From: Xenoacremonium recifei
Lineage: Eukaryota; Ascomycota; Sordariomycetes; Hypocreales; Nectriaceae
Direction: 5' to 3'
NCBI GenBank assembly: GCA_012184525.1
Contig: WOFQ01000135.1
Coordinates: 1-30,243, forward strand
Length of the DNA stretch: 30,243 nucleotides
Position 1 is the first letter of the stretch; each line of letters opens with the position of its first letter. Both the position numbers and the translations under genes were made by a program. Under the pieces are notes generated by a model. The model worked only from the letters and a program-made list of their open reading frames with translations, was not told the origin of the DNA and did no database searches. This document shows positions 1 through 8,316 of this stretch, piece by piece.

Positions 1-237
1 CGGATGTCATGTTCAGCTCCAGCGAGCAGCCGAGCTCTGGCAAGTCTTGACAGATGCGTCGGTGTGTCGGGGCCTGTGTCGAAGGGGGCGGCGACTGGCA
101 CTGAGGCCATCGCGGGATGTTATGTTGCGTCTGTTAGTGATTTGGTGTACTTAGCGCGAGTCCCTTAACAGTGGATGCCAAGGGAAGTTGATGTAAGAGG
201 GAAGTGCCTGCTCCGAGAGTCCGCCCCTTTACAATGA

Positions 238-1173
238 GCTGCAGGGTATGATTGCGTGAAAGCTATTAAGATCTTGATAGACAAAGGCGCTGTCATAGAG
301 CATCCTGATGCTCACGGAAGGACAGCCATAGGTTTGGCTGCGCGGTATGGACGCACAAACGCTCTCCAAGAGTTGATAAGCCGGCTGAAGGAACGTCAAC
401 CTGACATGGTTAAGCGCGTCCTCAACCGGCACGAGATCGGTGGCAAGACGGCCCTGACTTGGGCTGCTGGCTGGGGTCACCAAAGCTGCGTTTGCATTCT
501 GGTCAGTGCTGGCGCAGATGTGAACCTCATGGAGGAAGGCGAGGAAGGGCGCCGAGGTACACCACTATCCTGGGCTGTGTCTCAGGGCCGTGTACCCGTT
601 GTCGAATACCTCTTAGACCACGGTGCCCATATTGCAAGCGCTGGTGATCGACCTCTTCTGGGACTTGCCGCAAGTAGCGGTAACGTAAAACTCTTAAGGG
701 ACCTGTGTGTCTGGGCTGAGGAGAGCAGTCTGGCACTTCATCTTGACGAGGTGGACCGCAAGGGCAAGACCCCTTTCTTGCTGGCAGCCGCCAAGGGCCA
801 TGTCGAAATGATGGAAGCCCTGTATGACTTCGGGGCGAGCGTTAGCTACAGAGACTTCGAAGATAACACTGCGCTCCTACTTGCTGCCGGATGGGGCCAC
901 TGCGAAGCTGTCCACTGGTTGCTCGACAAAGCGAACCTAAGTATCAATGAAACCAACCGTTGGGGTGATACCGCACTTCACCGTGCCGCACACTTTCAGC
1001 GGGAAATGGTTGTTGAGTACCTACTAAGGAAAGATGCAGATGCTTACAAACGAAACAAAAACGGACATCGTTACTGTGACCTTAGGGAAGGCACTAGGAA
1101 ACCAGAAATAGGTTGGTTCCACTCTATGGTATCAGATATGAAATCGCGAGTGAATTACTATACTGGGCAATAA
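238..1173 (+). CDS. Ankyrin-repeat protein, 3' exon (5' end not resolved)
   Basis: The frame is open from 238 to a TAA at 1171-1173 and encodes about seven ankyrin repeats. Helix signatures include GRTAIGLAARYGR, GKTALTWAAGWGH, GTPLSWAVSQGR, GKTPFLLAAAKGH, NTALLLAAGWGH and GDTALHRAAHF. Ankyrin repeats are protein-binding scaffolds; no enzymatic domain is visible. No ATG begins this frame before 406, yet the repeat pattern is already under way at about 250 (GYDCVKAIKILIDKGA), so the true start lies in an upstream exon. A possible acceptor is the CTGCAG at 239-244. A 55-codon open stretch at 1-168 in the same frame might be an earlier exon but shows no recognisable domain. The gene could be the C-terminal part of a HET- or NACHT-type protein, or a 5'-truncated copy. 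The mobile-element terminus at 1201 begins 27 bp after the stop. Confidence 0.7.
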   Translation, partial: AAGYDCVKAIKILIDKGAVIEHPDAHGRTAIGLAARYGRTNALQELISRLKERQPDMVKRVLNRHEIGGKTALTWAAGWGHQSCVCILVSAGADVNLMEEGEEGRRGTPLSWAVSQGRVPVVEYLLDHGAHIASAGDRPLLGLAASSGNVKLLRDLCVWAEESSLALHLDEVDRKGKTPFLLAAAKGHVEMMEALYDFGASVSYRDFEDNTALLLAAGWGHCEAVHWLLDKANLSINETNRWGDTALHRAAHFQREMVVEYLLRKDADAYKRNKNGHRYCDLREGTRKPEIGWFHSMVSDMKSRVNYYTGQ

Positions 1174-1200
1174 GCTACTCCTACTATATATAATAATACC

Positions 1201-1425
1201 AATAGGGGAGTGAACGAGCTGTCGGAGGAGTCGCAGGGTACTCGTAGCTTAGTCACCAGGTTAAAGCAGTTAGGGGTCACCAATTGACTGTATTAATCTC
1301 TGACTTTTCACTCGCTTCGGGGTCCTCAGTGATATATATATAGACCTCCTGAACTCTAATGTGTGCTCCAGCAGCCTCGCGGCGTCTTCGCATCGTTATC
1401 GTGTCATGCCACGCTGGGTCATGAT
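1201..1425 (+). repeat. Left terminal inverted repeat
   Basis: This is the left arm of the inverted pair. Shared blocks with the reverse complement of 3321-3545 include TAGGGGAGTGAAC at the tip, AGCTTAGTCAC, CAATTGACTGTATTAATCTC, ATATATATAGACC and CGTGTCATGCCA near the inner end. Matching order and near-equal spacing over the whole length show common descent, not chance. Confidence 0.85.
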
Positions 1426-1463
1426 AAAATATGAAATAAGTAATACTAAGCTAATATACTTCT

Positions 1464-2420
1464 CTACTGAACCCCGAAGGGGAGACTGGCCCATACTACG
1501 TGAAGGGCGAGCTGGTCCGCCAGAATGTTCGAGAGAGCGAACCTGCTGTGCCGATTGTAATTGAGGGTCAGTTCATTGACGTTGAGACTTGCGAGCCCAT
1601 TACGGACTTATATTGGGACCTGTGGAACTGCAACTCTACCGGAGTCTATTCAGGTTTAATTGCGCAGGGCAATGGAAACACTGCCGACACATCAAATCTG
1701 GATGCTTCCTTCCTCCGAGGGATTCAAATGACTTATGATGATGGCATCGTCAAATTCTTATCTATTTTCCCTGGTCATTATGATGGACGCACTACTCATC
1801 ACCATATGGTATATGCATCACCCATTAAGAAGATCTCAGCGTCTAACCTCACATAGGTTGCCTGGCTTAACGCTACTGTTCTACCCAACAATACTCTAAC
1901 ATCGGGTTACGCCCGTCACATCGGACAACTCTTCTGGGATCAAGACCTCATCTACGCCGTAGAAGCAACCTACCCTTATAACACCAACGATATCGAGATA
2001 ACAACCAACGCCGGCGATCGGGTTGTTGTTTCTGAAGTCTCCGATACAGACTCAGACCCCTTCTTCGACTACGTCTATTTGGGCGATGAGCTCTCGGACG
2101 GCCTTTTTGGCTGGGTTACAATCGGAATTAACAAGTCAGCCACATACGCTCCTAACTTTAGCTTCACTTATGGCGAGGATGGTGGCACAGCCCTTTCAAC
2201 ACGGGTGGGCAGTGAGAATGTCGATGGAGCAAATGCAAGCGGTATGATGGCTACGGGTACTGGGATCGCTTCAGGCATGCCATCTGGGATGAGTTCTTTC
2301 GGAAAAAATACGAATGTAAGCTCTATTGGTGCCAACTCGTCCACTGGGGTGGTGAGTGCAATCACGACTGCAACGATGAACTCGGAATCTGGTCGTATGT
2401 CGATTCCTTTCAGCCATTGA
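1464..2420 (+). pseudogene. Intradiol ring-cleavage dioxygenase, 5'-truncated
   Basis: This matches fungal secreted intradiol dioxygenases, which cleave catechol-type rings with a non-haem Fe(III). The frame runs from LNPEGETGPYYVKGELVRQN through the DLWNCNSTGVYSG and FPGHYDGRTTHHH blocks to LFWDQDLIYAVEATYPYNT, ending in a Ser/Gly-rich tail. The expected four iron ligands are present: Tyr of GVYSG, Tyr of GHYDG and two His of THHH. A 48-bp intron (1809-1856, GTATAT...ACATAG, branch-like CTAAC) joins HHHM to VAWLNATVLPNN in phase 0, with no stop elsewhere. The family's usual signal peptide and about 100-120 N-terminal residues are missing. The frame is closed by TAA at 1452, and the left inverted repeat ends at 1425. 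It is therefore a truncated copy whose catalytic core reads intact. Expression is unlikely without a new start. Confidence 0.8.
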
Positions 2421-3320
2421 TTCTCGGGGTTATAGTCATTGTCTGTTCTTAGTGTTATTTGCATTTTGGAGAGAATCCTCGAGGGAGATGCTTGCCTGTT
2501 ATGAGATAAAGTGAGAAATCTTAACGACACACTACGCATCCGTCGTGACATAGGAGTGAGTATCTCTAATATTAGGACATAATAAGCATAGGCGCGAGCA
2601 AAGATCCCTGTATAGGTAGCTGACACGTGTGTGTATACTTGTAGTATGGTAGACCGCATCCGCTATCAGTAGACTTTTCCTACTTAGGCAGAGCAGCGGG
2701 CCAGATTCCCCACTAATATCAAACCTATTATTGCCGAGCGAGGACACTCAAGTCAAAACAGAACCAGCCCAGTTATTACGAAGGGCTAAAATTGGATAAA
2801 GTTCGTCAACTTCTCGTATTCAACCACCAGGAGGCCATCAGCTATCAATACAACTTGGATACCACAATCTACTTATGCATCACCAGACATAACACCAAAG
2901 ATCCTACGCTCAGTATAACATGCCTATCCTATTTGCTGACAAGGAACCCTACAACTCGTCACACCTACCCTATACTGAGAAGACAGATCCAGGGTTTGAG
3001 AAGTAGAGGCAGTTCTAAGTAAAGATATTATACATTTTAGGTAGCTAATTACCTATTATCTATCCTGAAGATATTTAATATGCTGAGCAGGGGACATCAT
3101 ATTCCTTTATTTTTACTATTAGCTTAAAGAGGGTTATTTAGAGTAAAGTATATTATCTTAGTTGTGAGATAGCTTAATGCTTATTCAGTGAACAACGAAG
3201 GATATCCGGCTAGGTCGATACATATTATTGTAATATTCTTTAGCATCTTACTAATAATAATATACTCTTCTAAGCTGCTGTAGTGCTGGTAATAGACCGT
3301 ATAGTACCCCTATATGCCAT
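2421..3320. other. AT-rich interior of the TIR unit, no gene seen
   Basis: About 900 bp follow the dioxygenase stop. The first part is probably its old 3' flank. The rest, notably 3015-3310, is TA-rich with many stops in all frames, as in RIP-decayed fungal DNA. The 76-codon frame at 2792-3022 has no recognisable domain and biased composition; I do not call it a gene. No transposase motif was found on either strand. Confidence 0.5.
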
Positions 3321-3545
3321 GTCATGACCCAACATGGCATGACACGATGACGCCGCGAAGGCGCTGCGAGGCCGCGGCGGCGCACATTAAAGTTCACAAC
3401 GGTCTATATATATGTCAAGGAAGTCCCGAGAATTATGGAAGGTCAGAGATTAATACAGTCAATTGGGAACCCCTAACTGCAACAACTCCGTGACTAAGCT
3501 GCGAATACACTGCGACCCCTCTTACAGCTTGTTCACTCCCCTATT
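3321..3545 (-). repeat. Right terminal inverted repeat
   Basis: This is the right arm, inverted relative to 1201-1425, with its tip at 3545 (GTTCACTCCCCTATT on the plus strand). Near the inner end it holds a GC-rich block (about 3351-3385) and a short inverted repeat, ATGCCATG with CATGGCAT, at about 3315-3341. The tip lies within about 20 bp of the last recognisable codons of the dead GH31 gene, so this end marks a breakpoint. Confidence 0.85.
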
Positions 3546-3555
3546 GCCGCCACAG

Positions 3556-4206
3556 CTCCTGACATGCCATCTATCTCAGACCTGATAGAACAGGGGCTAT
3601 AGCTATAGCTAGATGAGAGTAGAGTAATATATCTGTCCGGCCTTATATTGATTAATAGAGGGATATGTTTGTAGAGTGGGTCTGTCTAGTATATATTGTA
3701 CCTGAAGCTGTTGCTTGCTGTGATCTTAAAGCAGCGGCCAGCTAGGGTTATAGGAGCCGCCTTCTCGCCTAGCCCGATATAGAAGGTGTTTCAGTTATAG
3801 CGCGAGTAGTAAGAGATGCCTGTATTATCGACGATATATGACCGATGGGGCATGTCTTGATGCAGCAGCGAGCCGGCGTAGGACACCGAAACCAGGGGAA
3901 TTGTCTCGCTCTAGTCAACAGTGGCGAGGATATCTCCGATCTGGATCTTCTTGCTTATGTCCAAGACTGTCACCTGCGGCTGACTGGGCCCCAGCTGGCT
4001 GGTGATGCGAGACATGTCTGGGTAAAGAGGCAGGGGGTGACTGTCGGCCAAAACGTTCTCCGGAAGACGTTGGGACGGACAGCCTCGAATCCAAAGCGAA
4101 AGGGGAGTCCCGGGCTTGCACTCTGGAGACGCACACTCGGCAACGCTGCCGCACCATCGCCATCAACAGCCCAAGACGTGGGCACCCGCTCTTTCTGGGG
4201 AGACAT
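3556..4206 (-). pseudogene. GH31 alpha-glucosidase relic (N-terminal part)
   Basis: Read on the minus strand from an ATG at 4206, the translation follows the N-terminal domain of fungal GH31 alpha-glucosidases. Blocks in order are FRFGFEAVRPNVFRRTF, ADSHPLPLYPDMSRITSQLG, SYIVDNTGISYYSRYN, FYIGLGEKAAPITLAGRCF, IYxTDPLYKHIPLLI and SIRSEIDGM. The reading needs one frameshift, after RRTF near 4050. It also crosses three in-frame stops: a TAG after ILATVD, a TGA in YNxNTF where the family has Arg (CGA to TGA), and a TAG in IYxTDPLYKH. The catalytic barrel that should follow is absent, because the sequence runs into the right inverted repeat at 3545. Plus-strand frames here, including a 125-codon one at 3845-4222, are antisense shadows. 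Confidence 0.8.
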
Positions 4207-4408
4207 CCTGATGATGGGATGACTAGGATCTAGTAAGAATGAAGATAGCTCATGTGAACATGATGTCAGTCCTGGGCAACCCCCTCCTAACCTCCGATGG
4301 GCAGAGCCTTTTGTACTGCCTTTCCAGCCTTCGCCAACAAGTAACGCGTCCCCCTTAGGCCACAAGTCCGAGGGTTAATCGCGCACGATGGCGGAACTGC
4401 CGATCCGC

Positions 4409-4430
4409 CGGAGAAATCTGGAAATCTCCG
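4409..4430. promoter_or_regulatory. Inverted CGG site, candidate Zn2Cys6 regulator target
   Basis: The 22-bp sequence is CGGAGA, ten bases, then TCTCCG: two CGG triplets facing inward with 16 bases between the CGG and CCG. Dimeric fungal Zn(II)2Cys6 activators bind such inverted CGG pairs, and each has its own spacing. It lies 209 bp upstream of the MFS start codon at 4639. The inner part also contains the direct repeat GAAATCT. The regulator is not identifiable here. Confidence 0.4.
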
Positions 4431-4638
4431 ACCCTCGTCTTTCCATAAGCTGGGGCAATGCTCGGGAAGACTTCCTAGTTCTGCCTCTACCCGCACTTCT
4501 CCCCATGGGGTCAGGCGGGTCGGTCGACAGGGGCCTGAGTCATTGATGCTATATCTAGGCGATACTGGTCGTCCTCCCCATTCCCCATCGAAACCCTTTG
4601 TCTGTCAATTCAATTCAATCAACGCATTCTACAGAAGC

Positions 4639-6483
4639 ATGGAGCAGCCAAACAAGCAAGATCACGACACAATTCACCTCGAAAGCATCCGTCCAGACGG
4701 CAATCCCATCAACGCAGAAATCGCTTCTGATCCTCGACCTCTTGGCAACGAGCATGGTGTCGCCGGCAGGGACAAAGCTGCGCAATTCCTCAAGAGCGCT
4801 GGTCGCACTGTTACAGTGACTGCCGAGGAGAATGCCCGAGTCCTGCGCAAAATCGACATTCGGATCCTCCCTATCATGCTCTTCATTTATTGCCTACAGT
4901 CTCTAGACAAGACCACGCTCTCGTACGCGTCCGTTTTTGGCATCATCGAAGACGCCAACCTCAAGGGCACTGAGTTTTCATGGCTTGGCTCGGTTGTCTA
5001 TCTGGCCCAACTCGTCTTCCAGCCACTCATCGCCTACATCCTGGTCAAATTTCCCATCGGCAAATTCTGCGCGACCATGGTTTTCTGCTGGGGGGCTGTC
5101 CTATGTGGAATGACTGCGGCTCATGAATTCGGCGGCCTTTTGGCAGCTCGGCTTCTCCTGGGCATGTTTGAGGCCTCTGTCGGTAAGCTCAGAGACACTC
5201 GAGCGACAGATGCCTAAGCTGATTTACGTCTAGCTCCCACCTTTATTGCTATTGTTCAAATGTGGTACCGACGAAAGGAACAGACGATGCGTAACTCATA
5301 CTGGTACGCGATGCTGGGAGTCGTCAACATGGTATATCAAGCCGTGGCATAGAGAGTTGCACATACTAACATGCTGATAGATTGGCAGCCTTCTGGCTTG
5401 GGGACTTGGTCACATTCAGTCCAGCCTGAAACCATACCAGGTACTGCTCTCGTCAAACATCAACCATCAATCATAGTAACTCGTCTTCAGATCATCTTCC
5501 TCTTCTGCGGAGCCCTCACTGTCACGTTTTCCACCCTCGTCTTCGTATTCATGCCTGATTCTCCAGTCGAAGCCAAGTTCTTGAATACCGACGACAAGCT
5601 CATCGCTATCGAACGTCTTCGAGCTAACCAGACGGGTATTGGCTCGGGTGTGTGGAAATGGGACCATGTGCTGGAAGCCGCGCTCGACCCCAAGACATGG
5701 CTGTGGTTCTCTCTCATGCTGGTCATCTCGTGAGTCGACTCCATTGATGGTGTTTGACGATGCATTATTAACACCCACAACAGAATCCCAAGCAGCGGAA
5801 TCTCGACGTTTGGCCCCCTCATTATCCAATCCTTCGGCTTCAACCAGTTCACTACCATCTTGTTTAACATCCCCTTCGGTGCCGTCCAGATGATTTCGAC
5901 AATCGGCGGTGCTTTTCTCTCCAACAAAATCAAGATGAAGTCGCCGGTTCTCCTACTACTCTGCCTGCCGCCCATCGCAGGTCTTGTGGTCTTACTTGTG
6001 GTTGGCCGGGCACCCGGCGACCGCGCAGCATTGCTTGTGGGATATTATCTGATCTCGGTCTACCCTGGGATTTCCCCTCTAGTCTACTCTTGGTCTGGAC
6101 AGAACACTGCCGGTGATACCAAGAGAAAGGTCACCACTGCTATCCTGTTCATTGGCTCGAGTACCGGCAATGTCATTGGGCCTCTGCTGTTTAAAACAAG
6201 TGAGAAGCCCAAGTATCACAGGGGGGTGGTCGCCAATCTGGTGCTTTTTGTCGTCCTCGCTGTCCTCGTTCTATTTGGAATGGCCTTAATGAAGCTTTTG
6301 AACAAGAGACACGATGCTAAGCGTGTGGCTCTCGGCAAGCCTACTCACCTTACGGACCAGAGCATGATGGACGACAAGGCTGCTGACCAGGACGACATGT
6401 TCAACCAGGAAGACACTGTTGGAGACAAGGCTTTCGATGATTTGACCGATCTGAAGAACGAAGACTTTATCTTTGTGTACTAG
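4639..6483 (+). CDS. MFS transporter, allantoate permease (Dal5-like, anion:cation symporter) family
   Basis: This five-exon gene encodes about 546 residues of a plasma-membrane carrier. Exons are 4639-5182, 5234-5331, 5381-5440, 5491-5729 and 5784-6483; the four introns are 49-54 bp with GT-AG ends, and all phases agree. Family signatures are LQSLDKTTLSYASVFGI in TM1, APTFIAIVQMWYRRKEQTMRNSYWYAMLG, LPPIAGLVVL, and a C-terminal tail of LNKRHDAKRVALGK with DLTDLKNEDFIFVY, which is very typical of Dal5/Tna1-like proteins. The start is the ATG of MEQPNKQ; an upstream in-frame ATG at 4546 would add 31 unconserved residues. Relatives import allantoate, nicotinate or other organic anions; the substrate cannot be assigned here. 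It has no obvious partner gene: its neighbours on both sides are pseudogenes. Confidence 0.9.
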
Positions 6484-7323
6484 GTCTGCTCGTCCTCCTC
6501 TGCTGGCTTAACTCATCTTTATCTTCTGATAGTATTCCGTACTCCTCAAATTGATACCAGCGTTCTGCACTTATTATAATTCTCCATTGCTTCTTAGTGT
6601 TAAGTTAGGGTGGTTCCCTGTTTTATTTATGGCTACCTGCCCAGCTGCCTTACTGTAGCAAATAAAAAGAAAGACTAAGGGCGATTCTCTTAATATACAG
6701 AGGCACTAGGGTCTAAGAAAAGAGATATAGGAAGAATAGGGGTTAGGTGAATAGAGGAATAGGATATAGGGATATAGAAGATGGTATAGGAAGAAAGAGG
6801 AAAATCAGGGACTTCTTAGAGCCTTGAAAGGGCAGCTAGTCTGATCTTTAGGATCGATGTTGCAAGAATATCCAGCCAATATAAGAATGTCCTGAGTTAT
6901 TCGACATCTAATATGTCATGCATTAGGGGAACCGTTAGGTGAACCTTTTGGTGCTGTGATCTTTAGCATATGGAATCGTAGTCCGCGACAACGGTCCATA
7001 TACTACAAACCACTGGCGTCTGGCAACTCTGGGGTTTTATCTTCTGGAGACAATTGAACACTAATTTTTTAAGTGCCCTCCAATATCGCAAGTGAATAAA
7101 TTACTGGCGTCAATCTCCTGCTAGCCCGGCCTGTTAACAGCTGACCGTCGCATCTATGAAATGACTTGCAAGTCCATGACATTGTAGATATCTCTCTGCC
7201 CTTAAGTCTTGTGAACCTGGAGTCCTGGCCCCAAAATATGTCAAGTTTGTGCAAATTATTGACACACTTGATTGAGATCCAGCAGTTTTGTTTCAAACAT
7301 CGGATCTTACAAAACGCCAATGA
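6484..7323. other. Intergenic, AT-rich, with a purine-rich tract
   Basis: About 840 bp between the MFS stop and the dead oxidase. Positions about 6705-6805 form a purine-rich low-complexity tract built from variants of ATAGGGATATAG and GGAAGAA. No coding relic, RNA gene or element terminus was recognised. Confidence 0.4.
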
Positions 7324-8099
7324 TTAAAGCTTTCCCAGGTGTTCTTTCGACTTGGTGACGCTCCCTAGCTCCTTGAGAGCAAGCAACACTATCCGTTCAG
7401 CCTCCCCCCAACTGAGTTCGTAGCCTCGGGCTCCGGCCCCGTAGCCATGAACAACCCGCCTGCCATTGTCAAGCCTTTCGCTCTCTATCCTTAGACATCC
7501 GTCTCGCCAAGGTCAGCGCCCGACATTAATGGCAGCTACCTCCAAATACTCCACTCAGGTCGCAAATTAGGGCCAGTATCTCACAGCTGCGGCGAGGATG
7601 CTCTTTGTCTCCTCAGGCCGGATGTCAGTCCCCAGTCGCCGAGCTGTTTGGTGCCGCCGACGATGGTACCGCCTCCCAGCGGGCGCGGAACCAGGAAGCA
7701 CCAACTACCGTCTTTATTATGACGAGTGGCCGTCTTATGGAAAGTGTTCTTAACGAGGACGGTCTGGCCTCAAATAACGTTCACCTTTGGGTCGGTATCG
7801 AAGTTTCTTCCAGAGCAGTTAATCAGCAGGGGTGACTTTGTTCCAGCAGGAAAGAAGTCGAAAACATCTTCCAACTTCTCTAAGCGACTCTGAACCAGAT
7901 TGCCACCGCGGGCGGTGAACTAGGTAAGGAGCCAACGGCAGTAAACGTGAACATTGACGATCCATGTGCCGTACTCACAACCCCATTTGCCGCTTACAGG
8001 AATCTCATCGCGCTTCAAAAGCCGGAAATAGTCTCCTTCAGTGCCAGCATAGACATCGCCCTCTTTGAAGTGAACTTTGTCATCAGGAATGTATTCCAT
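7324..8099 (-). pseudogene. FAD-dependent D-amino-acid oxidase relic
   Basis: Minus-strand translation from 8099 follows the C-terminal two thirds of fungal D-amino-acid oxidases (peroxisomal flavoenzymes that deaminate D-amino acids). Blocks are KWGCEYGTWIVNVHVYCRWLL, FTARGGNLV, LLINCSGRN, GQTVLVKNTFHKTATRHN, FLVPRPLGGGTIVGGTKQ, PEETKSILAAAVRYWP, and finally VVHGYGAGARGYELSWGEAERI, which carries the late FAD-contact motif. Damage: TAG at 7920-7922, TGA before GQTVLV where the family has Arg, a frameshift just after KQLGDWG, a TAA after RYWP, and a further TGA after INVGR, again at an Arg position. The N-terminal Rossmann (GxGxxG) part is missing; the tannase gene lies where it would be. The terminal GKL is weakly PTS1-like. 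Confidence 0.8.
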
Positions 8100-8175
8100 G
8101 ATTTTAACGCCTCTTAAATAACTCTATAACTATATCTTAATACCTTTAATATTCTGCACTTATCTTGGCGCTCAA

Positions 8176-8310
8176 CACCTCTCAATCTTCCTCAACTCCA
8201 TAATACTCTTCCCCGTCTCCCTATTCAAAACTGCGCTCGCAATCTGATATATCTCCTGCCCCGGCAACGCCGGTTTCCTGCGAATTAATGTGGTACAGTA
8301 CTTAAACCCT
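8176..8310 (-). other. Unassigned coding-like remnant downstream of the tannase gene
   Basis: Between the tannase stop and the oxidase relic, one minus-strand frame stays open for about 45 codons. It contains RRKPALPGQEIYQIASAV and SIMELRKIERC before TGA. Composition and codon texture look like the 3' end of a real gene. I cannot name the family. It is out of frame with the tannase and may be a third gene fragment left by rearrangement. Confidence 0.3.
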
Positions 8311-8316
8311 CGTCTC

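Larger units (their letters stand above)
1201..3545. mobile_element. TIR-bounded unit, about 2.35 kb, carrying a dioxygenase gene fragment
   Basis: Positions 1201-1425 and 3321-3545 are imperfect inverted copies of each other along their whole 225 bp. Both outer ends read AATAGGGGAGTGAAC inward, giving TA followed by GGGGAGTGAAC. A TA at each outer boundary fits the target duplication of Tc1/mariner-type elements. No transposase frame is visible inside, so the unit would be non-autonomous. The interior holds a 5'-truncated intradiol dioxygenase (1464-2420) and then about 900 bp of AT-rich sequence. It may be a gene-capturing (Pack-type) element, or two separately inserted elements in opposite orientation that happen to bracket a gene fragment. 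The arm-to-arm differences include several C/T and G/A changes, so both arms are old. Confidence 0.65.

Noticed and set aside
2792..3022. 76-codon frame inside the TIR unit as a transposon gene
   Set aside because: Biased composition, no transposase motif (DDE/DDD) and stop-rich surroundings.
1201..3545. LTR retrotransposon
   Set aside because: The long repeats are inverted, not direct, and no reverse transcriptase or integrase trace lies between them.
3845..4222. 125-codon plus-strand frame as a gene
   Set aside because: It is antisense to the GH31 relic and has no domain; its openness follows from the codon structure of the decayed gene on the other strand.
6705..6805. Purine-rich tract as a tandem repeat or CRISPR-like array
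   Set aside because: The units vary in length and sequence with no fixed spacer; it is a low-complexity tract. No CRISPR array exists in the window.
6930..6960. TTAGGGGAACC as a fourth element terminus
   Set aside because: It shares only the TAGGGGA start with the TIR tip and lacks GTGAAC in register and the downstream blocks.
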